Positions 44,048 through 52,643 of a stretch of 64,000 nt of DNA are shown here, in pieces (position 1 is the stretch's first letter; each line of letters starts with the position of its first letter). Made by a program: the position numbers and the translations under genes. Source of the DNA: Prevotella melaninogenica (GTDB taxonomy: Bacteria > Bacteroidota > Bacteroidia > Bacteroidales > Bacteroidaceae). The notes under the pieces are model-generated. The model saw nothing but the letters and a program-made list of their open reading frames with translations. It was not told the DNA's origin and made no database searches. The stretch is taken from assembly GCF_003609775.1 (NCBI RefSeq), contig NZ_AP018050.1, positions 372,001 to 436,000 of the forward strand. Reading direction: 5' to 3'.

Positions 44048-45607
44048 TTACTTCTTCAAGATGTTCTCCTTATTGCGGATAGGGTCATCATACTGCACCT
44101 GCAGCTGGAGGAGTTGCTTCTTCAAGTTCTTTGTGAGCTTCTCTGTGCCTGGCTTACCATAGATATTGTGCATCTGTTCTGGATCTTTCTTTAAGTCGTA
44201 AAGCTCCCAAGAGTCAATATCATTGTAGAAGTGCATGAGTGAATAACGCTTCGTACGGATACCATAGTGACGGCAAACAGAGTGCTCGGCTGGGTATTCG
44301 TGGTAGTGATAGTAGAGCGACTGACGCCAGTCAGCTGGCTTCTTACCCTCAAGGAGTGGGAGGAAAGAACGGCCCTGAATGTCAGAAGGAACCTTTGCTC
44401 CAGCTACCTCGAGGAAGGTTGGTGCATAGTCGATGTTCTGTACCATCTGACTAACAACGCCATGCTTACCACCCGGGAGATAAACCAAGAGTGGTGTGCG
44501 GAACGACTCCTCATACATGAAACGCTTATCGAACCATCCATGCTCACCCATATAGAAACCTTGGTCAGAGGTGTAGACAATCATTGTATTCTCAAGGAGT
44601 CCATGCTGGCGAAGATACTCAATGACACGGCCCACGTTGCGGTCGACAGAATGAATCACACGCATGTAGTCGTGCATGTAACGCTGGTACTTCCATTCAG
44701 CGAGAGCCTTACCAGAGAGTTTGTCTTCCTTAAACTTCTTGATGATTGGATCATAGTAGCTATCCCACTGTGCACGCTGTGAAGGCGTCATACGTTTGTA
44801 GTTACCACGTCCCCACTGCTCAAGACCAGTAGTGGTATGAATCTCATTCTCCTTGTCAGCCATCTTGTTGTCATAGATGAGGTCCATATCCTTCATGATA
44901 TTCATTTCCTGCTTCTGAGCAGCAAGACGACCAGAGTAGTCATCATAGAAAGTCTTTGGCAATGGATAGGTTACGTCATCATAGAGGCGAAGATCGCAGG
45001 TATCAGGGTTCCACACACGGTGTGGCGCCTTGTTGTGCATCAACAAACAGAAAGGCTTGTCCTTGTCACGTTTGTTCTCCATCCAGTCTATCGCCATGTC
45101 GGCAATGATGTTAGTAACGTATCCCGGACGGCGCACCTTCTTACCATTACTGAGGAAGTCAGGGTTATAATAGTCGCCCTGTCCGATAAGGATGTCCCAA
45201 TAGTTGAAGCCTGTTGGCAGTGAGGTAAGGTGCCACTTACCAATCATAGCCGTCTGATAGCCCTGCTTTTGGAGCAACTTAGGGAAGGTTTGCTGACCAC
45301 CATCAAAGGTCTTAGAGTTATCCGTGAATCCATTTGCATGACTGTGCTTACCAGTAAGCATACAAGCACGTGATGGACCGCTGAGCGAGTTAGCAACGAA
45401 GCTCTCTTGGAACTTCACACCATTGTCTGCTAACCAGTCGATGTTTGGTGTGTTGATGAAACGCTTATCATAAGCACTGATAGTCTGGTAAGAGTGGTCA
45501 TCGCTCATGATAAAGACGATATTCATCGGTTTCTTCTGCGCTTGGGCAGGAACGACTGCACCCATTGCAATCGCTCCTGTCAAGCCATATAATACTTTAT
45601 TTTGCAT
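44048..45607 (-). CDS. Ser-type (S1 family) sulfatase, secreted
   Basis: A 519-residue sulfatase with signal peptide ending near AQAQ (residue 24). The N-terminal metal site is FIMSDDHSY (Asp36, Asp37). The active-site motif is S76-G-P-S-R80, a serine form of C/S-x-P-x-R; Ser76 must be oxidised to formylglycine by an anaerobic sulfatase-maturing enzyme, which is not in this window. It ends with a DUF4976-type C-terminal part (SWELYDLKKDPEQMHNIYG). By overall look it is nearest to the N-acetylglucosamine-6-sulfatase/heparan-type group, but substrate is inferred. It is the third gene of an operon with SusC and SusD, 24 bases after susD, so it likely desulfates a sugar taken up by that pair. Confidence 0.9.
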   Translation of the reverse strand: MQNKVLYGLTGAIAMGAVVPAQAQKKPMNIVFIMSDDHSYQTISAYDKRFINTPNIDWLADNGVKFQESFVANSLSGPSRACMLTGKHSHANGFTDNSKTFDGGQQTFPKLLQKQGYQTAMIGKWHLTSLPTGFNYWDILIGQGDYYNPDFLSNGKKVRRPGYVTNIIADMAIDWMENKRDKDKPFCLLMHNKAPHRVWNPDTCDLRLYDDVTYPLPKTFYDDYSGRLAAQKQEMNIMKDMDLIYDNKMADKENEIHTTTGLEQWGRGNYKRMTPSQRAQWDSYYDPIIKKFKEDKLSGKALAEWKYQRYMHDYMRVIHSVDRNVGRVIEYLRQHGLLENTMIVYTSDQGFYMGEHGWFDKRFMYEESFRTPLLVYLPGGKHGVVSQMVQNIDYAPTFLEVAGAKVPSDIQGRSFLPLLEGKKPADWRQSLYYHYHEYPAEHSVCRHYGIRTKRYSLMHFYNDIDSWELYDLKKDPEQMHNIYGKPGTEKLTKNLKKQLLQLQVQYDDPIRNKENILKK

Positions 45608-45631
45608 ATATAATAAATTGGTTTATCGCAA

Positions 45632-47440
45632 TTATTTATCCCATCCAGGGTTCTGCTTCCACAGATTGTTAGTCAGTGTGAGCATACGTGTTTCGAAAGG
45701 AAGGAGATAATCGCGCTTTGGATTAAACTTCCAACCAGTCTCATAACCTGATGGATTCACTGGCAATACGTAACGCTGAGCGTCACCTGGCTTGCCAGAG
45801 AGGTAGATGTTGTTGCCTGATGGCTTGTCATAAACGAGGCTTGTACCATACTTTGCATGATGCTCAAGGTTGCTACCAATAAACAATGCACCGTGTGCAC
45901 GCTTTCCAACGATCAGCTCATCGGCTGCTGCCCAACGGAAGATATCATCCAATCGACGGCCTTCACAAGCCTGTTCAACACGACGTTCGCGGCGAACAGC
46001 CTGCAAATACTTGTCGAGATTGCGGAAAGGATAGTCTGCCTCGGTGTTATACTCTCTGTCGAAGTCGACTGCTGGCATACCAACACGGTCGCGCAAAGGC
46101 TTCAAGATAGTAATAATCTGACTTGCGTTAGCAGCACCATCAAGCTCAGCCAAAGCCTCAGCATAGTTTAAGAGGATGTCAGCATAGCGATACTGAATAG
46201 CTGGTGTGCTGCCTTTTCCTTCCTGATCAAGGCTTCCCTTATAGTCAATCTGCACGTGCTTCAACATTGAATAACCTGTTTCATTCTTGTTGTAGCCTGA
46301 ACCATTGAGTGGAGGAACTACATAACCGCCTTGGTCTGGACGAAGAATCTGGCCCGGCATACAAACTGTCTGACACAGACGTGGGTCGCGAACGGTTGGC
46401 TTCAGTTCGTCGCCAAAGGTAGCCTTTGCGGTCAACACGGCTGGTCCTACAAATGGTTTGCCATCGATGGTGAGGTAGTCATCCACCAACGATGCGGTAA
46501 CACCACTACTACCACCACCTTGGTTGAGGTAACGATCAACGCTGTTACCAACGTTCACGCCGTCATAACGCTTGAACCATAACACCTCAGAGTTGTTGCT
46601 TAGGTCCTCTGTCTGGAAGATAACGCGGTAGTCATTCAGTGTGTTACCAGTCGTATAGATTTTCCAAACACCTCTGTCTACAACGTCCTTACAAGCCTCA
46701 ACGCACTGATCTAAGTAAGACTTAATCTTCGCATCAGTAACGGTAGGGTCGAAGAAGGCGTCGTTCTTTGCCTTATGATACTTCTCCCATGTAGCCTCAT
46801 AGAGTGCCACCTCGCTCTTGAAAGCACGTGCCACGTCCTTGTGGATACGCATTGTAGCACTACTGTTCTGCAAGTTAAGGTTGGCAATAGCCTTATCGAG
46901 GTCGGCAAGAATACTATCGGCAATTACCGTTCTTTCCTGCTGCGGCTGGTTCATCTCCTCCTCCTGTGGTTCGAGAGGGCGGTTCACCCAAGCGATTTTA
47001 CCATAGTTCTTGAACAACTGGAAGTAGAACCATGCACGGAAATAGTAAGCCTCGCCCACGCATTGTTTGTAGGCAGCAGAGTTCTTATCCTTGAAGTTGA
47101 GATTATTCAAGAAGAAGTTGACGTTGCGAATATTGTAGTAATGAGAGAGTTTGCCTGCGTTAGCAAGGGTCAAACCACCATTAAGGCGGGTATTAACAGA
47201 GCCACTTGCCATGTTATCGCTGTTCATATCGATACCAGCAATACCACCGCTACCCCATGAGTTAAAGTCCTGAGCCTTCACACCAGTCTGATAGAACTGG
47301 TCGAGATAGCTGTTCATCTCACCCAAGGAGGTGAAAGGATTGACCGTTGAAAGCACTCCCTCAGGAGACTTATCTAAGTCAAAGCAACTTGTAAGTGTTG
47401 TTGCACTCAAGAGTGCTAAACATATATATTTAAGTTTCAT
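45632..47440 (-). CDS. SusD/RagB-family glycan-binding lipoprotein
   Basis: A 602-residue outer-membrane lipoprotein (lipobox TLTS-C19, then FDLDKSPEG). It binds glycans at the surface and forms a lid on its SusC partner. The TPR-like helical region includes RNVNFFLNNLNFKDK and GEAYYFRAWFYFQLFKNYGK (about 130-149). The C-terminal signature motifs are RYADILLNYAEALAEL and RRERRVEQACEGRRLDDIFR, and the protein ends in the usual QNPGWDK. It begins 20 bases after susC and precedes the sulfatase, so the target glycan is probably sulfated. Specificity is not readable from sequence. Confidence 0.93.
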   Translation of the reverse strand: MKLKYICLALLSATTLTSCFDLDKSPEGVLSTVNPFTSLGEMNSYLDQFYQTGVKAQDFNSWGSGGIAGIDMNSDNMASGSVNTRLNGGLTLANAGKLSHYYNIRNVNFFLNNLNFKDKNSAAYKQCVGEAYYFRAWFYFQLFKNYGKIAWVNRPLEPQEEEMNQPQQERTVIADSILADLDKAIANLNLQNSSATMRIHKDVARAFKSEVALYEATWEKYHKAKNDAFFDPTVTDAKIKSYLDQCVEACKDVVDRGVWKIYTTGNTLNDYRVIFQTEDLSNNSEVLWFKRYDGVNVGNSVDRYLNQGGGSSGVTASLVDDYLTIDGKPFVGPAVLTAKATFGDELKPTVRDPRLCQTVCMPGQILRPDQGGYVVPPLNGSGYNKNETGYSMLKHVQIDYKGSLDQEGKGSTPAIQYRYADILLNYAEALAELDGAANASQIITILKPLRDRVGMPAVDFDREYNTEADYPFRNLDKYLQAVRRERRVEQACEGRRLDDIFRWAAADELIVGKRAHGALFIGSNLEHHAKYGTSLVYDKPSGNNIYLSGKPGDAQRYVLPVNPSGYETGWKFNPKRDYLLPFETRMLTLTNNLWKQNPGWDK

Positions 47441-47460
47441 AGTTTTATTCTTTTAAGTGA

Positions 47461-50400
47461 TTAGAGATTAACCATAAGTCCAAATGACAGAACCTTGTTC
47501 ATTGGATAGTTCTTACCGCCTTCACCAGTGTAGCCGTTTGCAGTGAAGATAACCTCTGGGTCGAGCATCTTCTTTAGCTTTGTGAAGGTAAGGAGGTTCT
47601 CACCAGAGAAGAACACCTTAACCTGCTGGAGTTTCATCTTCTGTGTCCATGTCTGTGGGAGGACGTAACTCAAGGTCAAGTTCTTCAAACGACAGTAAGC
47701 CGCACTCTGCAAATACTGGTCAGTAGGCTGGCTCTTTGTCTTCGCAGCGTATGGACGAACGCCACCTGCTGAGTTGATATAAGGCTTTGGATAGTAGGCA
47801 TTAGGATTGCTCTCTGACCAATAGTCAAGATGCTCCTTGAAGATAGTTACCTGTGCGTAAGGACCTGTTCCCCAGAAGTAAACACTGTTTGTTGGGTCCC
47901 AATCACGCTTGCCTACGCCTTGGAACATGAAGCTCAAGCTAAGTCCCTTCCAGCTAACCATACCGTTGATAGTATATTGATAACGAGGAGAGGTGTTACC
48001 GATAATGGTCATATCGCCCATATCGTCGAGTTTATTCTTACCATTGTTCACATAGCCATCATTGTTAAGATCGCGGAAAGCAACGTCACCCGGAGTCCAC
48101 TTTAAGGTAGAGAAGAAGGTGTTGTTGTGTGTAGCATTGTAGGCATCAGCCTGTTCCTGTGTCTGCAACAAGCCGTCAGTACGATAGCCCCAGATTTCTC
48201 CAACGCGTCTACCTCTATACCAGTTGCTTGCTGGAGCAGTACCAGTTGGGTTAGCATAGTCTGTTACGATAGAGGTATAGTCTGCCAAAGAACCACCGAT
48301 GCTATAGTCGATATCCTTGCCAATCTTACCACGATAATTCAGCGTGAGTTCCCAACCACGATCGCGCAAAGAGGCGTTATTGGTCTGCGGAGCATTAGCA
48401 CCGAAGAAGTCTGGGAAGTCCACACCAGGACCCAACATATCCTTTGTCTTACGCTCATAGACGTCAAGACTACCCGTAAGGGCATTGTTCATAAAGCCGA
48501 AGTCTAAACCGATATTCTTGCTGCTCACCTTCTCCCATGTTGTTGCTGGGTTTACAACGCCCGGCGCAAGGAGGTAAGCATGACGACCATCAGCAAAGAT
48601 ATAGCTTCCCAATCCACTGCTGAGATTCATCGTTGATGCGAAGGTATAGAGGCCTGCACCAGCCTGATTACCCAACTTACCGTATGACATACGCAACTTC
48701 AACTGCGATACCTTCTGGCTGAGTGGCTCCATAAACTTCTCACGGCTGATGTTCCAACCGAGTGATACTGATGGGAAGAAGCCCCAACGATGGTCGCGTG
48801 CAAAGCGTGAAGAACCGTCATAACGGCCGTTTACTTCGAGCAGATAACGACCCTGATAGTCGTAGTTGATACGGCCGAAGAAGCCACGTGTAGCCCATCC
48901 ATTGCGGATATCATCTGGCTGTTTGTCGCCTGTTCCCATTGCAGTGTTTGGATTGTGCATTGAGTAAAGTCCAGAGATACCGTTCTTCAAGTAGTCTACC
49001 TTATTGTTTTCCTCCTGATAACCAGCCATCAAAACGATGTTATGATCCTCTGCAAGAGTCAATGAGTAGTTACCATAAAGACTAATATTCTGATAGTGGA
49101 TGTTATAGTTTGAACGCTGATACTTGCCATCAGGACTTGCATCCAACTCACCACGAACACCCTTTGAAGTCGTCACACCATCAGCTGCATAGATGTCTGG
49201 CGCAACATTCAAAGCCTCGTAAGAGGTTGTGATAAACTTATTAGTATAATCGGCATTGATAATCAATCCCTTTACTGGATTAACCTCAAAGCCTAAGGTG
49301 ATGTCATAATGATTGCGCTTTGTGCGGGTGAAAGTGCCACTCTGCAAGTAAGGAATCATTGACAACTCTGTGAAATGACCATGAGGATCAACCACTGAAA
49401 TCGTTGGACGGAAGCGTGCTAATGAGTGATAGAAGCCTTCGCTCAAACCGCCTGCACCAAATGGAGTATTGTCGACAGAGTGAACATACTTCAAGTTAAG
49501 TTTCATCTTCATCCATGAGGTAAGACGAGAAGTGAGGTTTGAAGCGAGGTTCATACGCTCAAAGTTCATCTTCGCATAACGCAAGATACCGTCTTCCTTG
49601 AAGTAACCTCCTGATACATAATACTGTGCCTGCTTACCGCCACCGCTCAAACTAACGTTGTGCTGCTGCTTAAAGGCATAGTCCTTATAATGTAATTTGA
49701 AGTAATCAACGTTACCAATACCCTTCTCTGTATTCTCAAAGGCAGGGTTCATCGAAGCGTTGGCAGGGAGTTCTTGCCATGGATTCACACTTGATGGGTC
49801 GTTCATATACTGCTCTAAGAGCTTAATCTTTTCATCGCTGTAAAGACGAGAAGAGTTGGCATTCGTAACACCAGCATTCCACATCTTTGCAAACTCTACG
49901 GCATTTGCCATCTCAGGCAGTACGGTAGGACGGTTCCAACCCATACTTCCCTGATAGTTTACGTGCATCTTGCCTTCCTCACCACGTTTCGTTGTTACCA
50001 AGATAACACCGTATGCTGCGCGTGCACCATAGATAGAACAAGCAGAAGCATCTTTCAATACAGAGATTGACTCGATATCGTTCGGATTGACATCGGCAAG
50101 ACTCATCTCGATACCATCTACCAAAACGTAAGGATGACCAGTACCAGAGAGGTTACCCTGACCACGTAATGACAAGGCTGCAGTAGCACCCGGACGACCA
50201 GAGCTACCATTTGATACCATCAAACCGGGTACCAAACCTTGAAGACTCTGCGACGCGTCGGTTACTGGGCGCATCTCAAGTGCATCGCCCTTAACAGATG
50301 ATACAGAACCCGTGAGGTTCACCTTCTTTTGTACACCATAACCTACGACAACCACTTCGTTCAATGCTTGGTTGTCATCTTGCAGACTAACGGCATAATT

Positions 50401-50757
50401 AGTCATACCTGCCTTGACGGTTACGGACTGAGGCTTAAAGCCCACATAACTTACTTGTAGTACAGCACCCGGTGCTGCTGAAAGAGAGAAGTTACCATCA
50501 ACATCAGTAACAGCCATTGCGACTCCATTAACCATAACAGAGGCACCGATAACTGGATCACCGTGGGTATCTTTCACAACACCCTTGATAGTTTGTTTTT
50601 GTTGTTGCGTACTTTCAAGTGTTTTTATATTTCCACTTGTAGAACTAAACGCAGGGGTAGCAGCCAATAAACTCAAACACAAAGAGAGTGCCACCCTACT
50701 CGTAGCGAATGGGGGGTGCTTCCTCATACCAAGGAAGACAGTAGTAGATTTAGACAT
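47461..50757 (-). CDS. SusC/RagA-family TonB-linked outer-membrane transporter
   Basis: A 1098-residue SusC-type channel that imports oligosaccharides with SusD. An extended N-terminal signal region (residues ~1-38; an internal Met11 is an alternative start) is followed by a carboxypeptidase-regulatory-like domain (~55-130; IKGVVKDTHGDPVIGASVMV) and the TonB-box-like ALNEVVVVGYG (~132-142). The plug contains the family signature NDIESISVLKDASACSIYGA (~222-241) and YGVILVTTKRGEEGK. The barrel ends SFGLMVNL. It heads the susC-susD-sulfatase operon. Its promoter sits at the end of the right inverted-repeat arm. Confidence 0.93.
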   Translation of the reverse strand: MSKSTTVFLGMRKHPPFATSRVALSLCLSLLAATPAFSSTSGNIKTLESTQQQKQTIKGVVKDTHGDPVIGASVMVNGVAMAVTDVDGNFSLSAAPGAVLQVSYVGFKPQSVTVKAGMTNYAVSLQDDNQALNEVVVVGYGVQKKVNLTGSVSSVKGDALEMRPVTDASQSLQGLVPGLMVSNGSSGRPGATAALSLRGQGNLSGTGHPYVLVDGIEMSLADVNPNDIESISVLKDASACSIYGARAAYGVILVTTKRGEEGKMHVNYQGSMGWNRPTVLPEMANAVEFAKMWNAGVTNANSSRLYSDEKIKLLEQYMNDPSSVNPWQELPANASMNPAFENTEKGIGNVDYFKLHYKDYAFKQQHNVSLSGGGKQAQYYVSGGYFKEDGILRYAKMNFERMNLASNLTSRLTSWMKMKLNLKYVHSVDNTPFGAGGLSEGFYHSLARFRPTISVVDPHGHFTELSMIPYLQSGTFTRTKRNHYDITLGFEVNPVKGLIINADYTNKFITTSYEALNVAPDIYAADGVTTSKGVRGELDASPDGKYQRSNYNIHYQNISLYGNYSLTLAEDHNIVLMAGYQEENNKVDYLKNGISGLYSMHNPNTAMGTGDKQPDDIRNGWATRGFFGRINYDYQGRYLLEVNGRYDGSSRFARDHRWGFFPSVSLGWNISREKFMEPLSQKVSQLKLRMSYGKLGNQAGAGLYTFASTMNLSSGLGSYIFADGRHAYLLAPGVVNPATTWEKVSSKNIGLDFGFMNNALTGSLDVYERKTKDMLGPGVDFPDFFGANAPQTNNASLRDRGWELTLNYRGKIGKDIDYSIGGSLADYTSIVTDYANPTGTAPASNWYRGRRVGEIWGYRTDGLLQTQEQADAYNATHNNTFFSTLKWTPGDVAFRDLNNDGYVNNGKNKLDDMGDMTIIGNTSPRYQYTINGMVSWKGLSLSFMFQGVGKRDWDPTNSVYFWGTGPYAQVTIFKEHLDYWSESNPNAYYPKPYINSAGGVRPYAAKTKSQPTDQYLQSAAYCRLKNLTLSYVLPQTWTQKMKLQQVKVFFSGENLLTFTKLKKMLDPEVIFTANGYTGEGGKNYPMNKVLSFGLMVNL

Positions 50758-50784
50758 AATTACATTGATTTAGGTTTACGGGTG

Positions 50785-50815
50785 CAAATATAACACTTTT
50801 TTTATGAATTCAAAA
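50785..50815 (-). promoter_or_regulatory. susC promoter (TTTTG-N18-TATATTTG)
   Basis: On the minus strand TTTTG (50811-50815) and TATATTTG (50785-50792) are 18 bases apart, an excellent match. The TTTTG lies in the last unit of the AT heptad array, so the repeat supplies the -33 element. Confidence 0.7.
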
Positions 50816-51475
50816 TTAATAATCCATAATCCTCTATTAATTCATAATTCATAATTCAAAATGCATAATTATGATTACTATTGTAATTCATAATGCACAA
50901 TTCATAATCCATAATTATGATTACTATTGTAATTCAGAGTTCATAATTCATGATTATGATTACTATTGTAATTCAAAATTCATAAGCCAAAATTATTCGA
51001 ACTGAGTTCTCATCAGTACGTCATAATTATGATATGAAGTGTAAAGCTATTGCAGGTTAGTTGATTTAGTTTACCCACTATCCGTTAGGCAGCCCCCTCC
51101 TTTGGAGGGGTTGGGGGAGGTTTCTGTGTCATCTGTTTATCTGTGAGTTCTGTGAGAGAATGTACCGCAACTTTAAGCTTAAAACTTTGAATACCGAGAT
51201 TTGAAATATTATTACAAATCATCCGATAAAAAGACGAGAAAAAGAGCTAAAAACAAGCATTTTTAATGTCAATATAAGTAGTTTATTATCAAATAGTTGT
51301 GAGAGTGCAATTCAAAAGGTGCTTACTTCGACTTCAAAAGGGCGTTAGTAAGAGCTCAAAAGGGCATCTTTTGCAAGCTAAAAGGGCGTTAATTGAAAGC
51401 CAATTAACGCCCTTTTATTTTTTAATCTTTGAATTATCTTTACAACACAGAGTGTCGGAAGAAGACGGAGTGACA
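50815..51475 (-). repeat. Right arm of ~640-bp inverted repeat (contains GC-box element copy F)
   Basis: Read on the minus strand it matches 28365-29000 in order: GC-box element F (51202-51441; box C residues at 51322, 51343, 51365 and 51387), the CTCACAGA stretch, the CCCCCAACCCC hairpin, the unique ~110-bp block, and AT heptads with the CAATAGTAATCATAA spacer. The GC-box part has diverged slightly more than the unique block. Confidence 0.85.
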
Positions 51476-51594
51476 TAAAAAACAAAAGAGACAGAATAAA
51501 AAACAGACCCTACCCACAACCCCATTGGTCAGGGCTTACTTACCGATACATATCTATCGCTTAGTGAAAGCTTTTAAAGTGATTTACAATAGCC

Positions 51595-51665
51595 CCAAAA
51601 AACTCTCCATTCTTAGCTCTTTATCAGCCTTTTTATTTAATAATTTGTAAGGGATTTTCATAACG
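51595..51665 (+). repeat. Truncated tail of a GC-box element
   Basis: CATTCTTAGCTCTTTATCAG, then CCTTTTTATTTAATAATTTG and TAAGGGATTTTC, match only the 3' tail of the family. It runs directly into the 260-bp tandem array, the same junction order seen at 62.64 kb. Confidence 0.65.
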
Positions 51666-51675
51666 TTGGGTGCTG

Positions 51676-52540
51676 CATTTTCTCACAGATGACGCAGAGG
51701 AACTGAAAGAACAGATTTCCTTTTTACACACTAAAACACTCAGAGACCTAAAGGTCGAGGAAAGCACAGATTTATAGTGAACGAGTTGACGAGTTGCTTG
51801 TGCTGATTTTGTGTTTTAACGCTCTGTGTTATCAATAACCTTTAGGTTTCTGTGCGTCCTATGGACTCTGTTCTTCTGTGCTATCTGTGAGAAAATAAAG
51901 AAATAGCTACTCTATCACAGCATTCTCTCACAGATGACACAGATGAACAGAAAGAACAGATTTCCTTTTTGCACACTCAAACGCTCAGAGACCTAAAGGT
52001 CGGGGAACTCACAGAGTTATAGTGGACGAGTTACGAGTAAACGAGTTGACGAGTTGCTTGTGCTGAATTTTTGTTTTAACGCTCTGTGTTATCCATAACC
52101 TTTAGGTTTCTGTGCGTCCTATGGACTCTGTTCTTCTGTGCTATCTGTGAGAAAATAAAGAAATAGCTACTCTATCACAGCATTCTCTCACAGATGACAC
52201 AGATGAACAGAAAGAACAGATTTCCTTTTTGCACACTCAAACGCTCAGAGACCTAAAGGTCGGGGAACTCACAGAGTTATAGTGGACGAGTTACGAGTAA
52301 ACGAGTTGACGAGTTGCTTGTGCTGAATTTTTGTTTTAACGCTCTGTGTTATCCATAACCTTTAGGTTTCTGTGCGTCCTATGGACTCTGTTCTTCTGTG
52401 CTATCTGTGAGAAAATAAAGAAACAGCGACTCTATCACAGCATTCTCTCACAGATGACACAGAGGAACAGAAAGAACTGATTTTCTTTTTAGCACACTCA
52501 AACGCTCAGAGACCTAAAAGTCGGAGAAATCACAGAGAGT
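51676..52540 (+). repeat. ~260-bp tandem array with terminal inverted repeats (about 3.4 units)
   Basis: Units begin CATTCTCTCACAGATGACAC at 51676 (variant), 51921, 52181 and 52441; the last two steps are exactly 260 bp and the units at 51921 and 52181 differ at only about two positions. Each unit starts CTCACAGATGACACAGA and carries the inverse TCTGTGCTATCTGTGAG near its end. It also has GACCTAAAGGTC and ACCTTTAGGT dyads. Confidence 0.88.
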
Positions 52541-52573
52541 TACTTGTGCTGACGAACCCTCCTATCTTTCCAT

Positions 52574-52614
52574 AAAAAAACAAGTTGATAAGTTTTTTAC
52601 AACTCATCAACTTG
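52574..52614 (-). terminator. Terminator of fimbrillin-like gene 2
   Basis: On the minus strand CAAGTTGATGAGTT-GTAAAA-AACTTATCAACTTG is followed by TTTTTTT. It lies 30 bases after the gene's stop. Confidence 0.85.
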
Positions 52615-52643
52615 CTATGATTTAATTTAACTTGTAAACTCGA

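Noticed and set aside
44239..45223. Plus-strand frames of up to 171 codons within the sulfatase gene
   Set aside because: They are antisense shadows of the sulfatase gene, with no independent support.
51676..52540. Possible CRISPR array
   Set aside because: The repeat period is 260 bp with near-identical units and no unique spacers; no cas gene is present.
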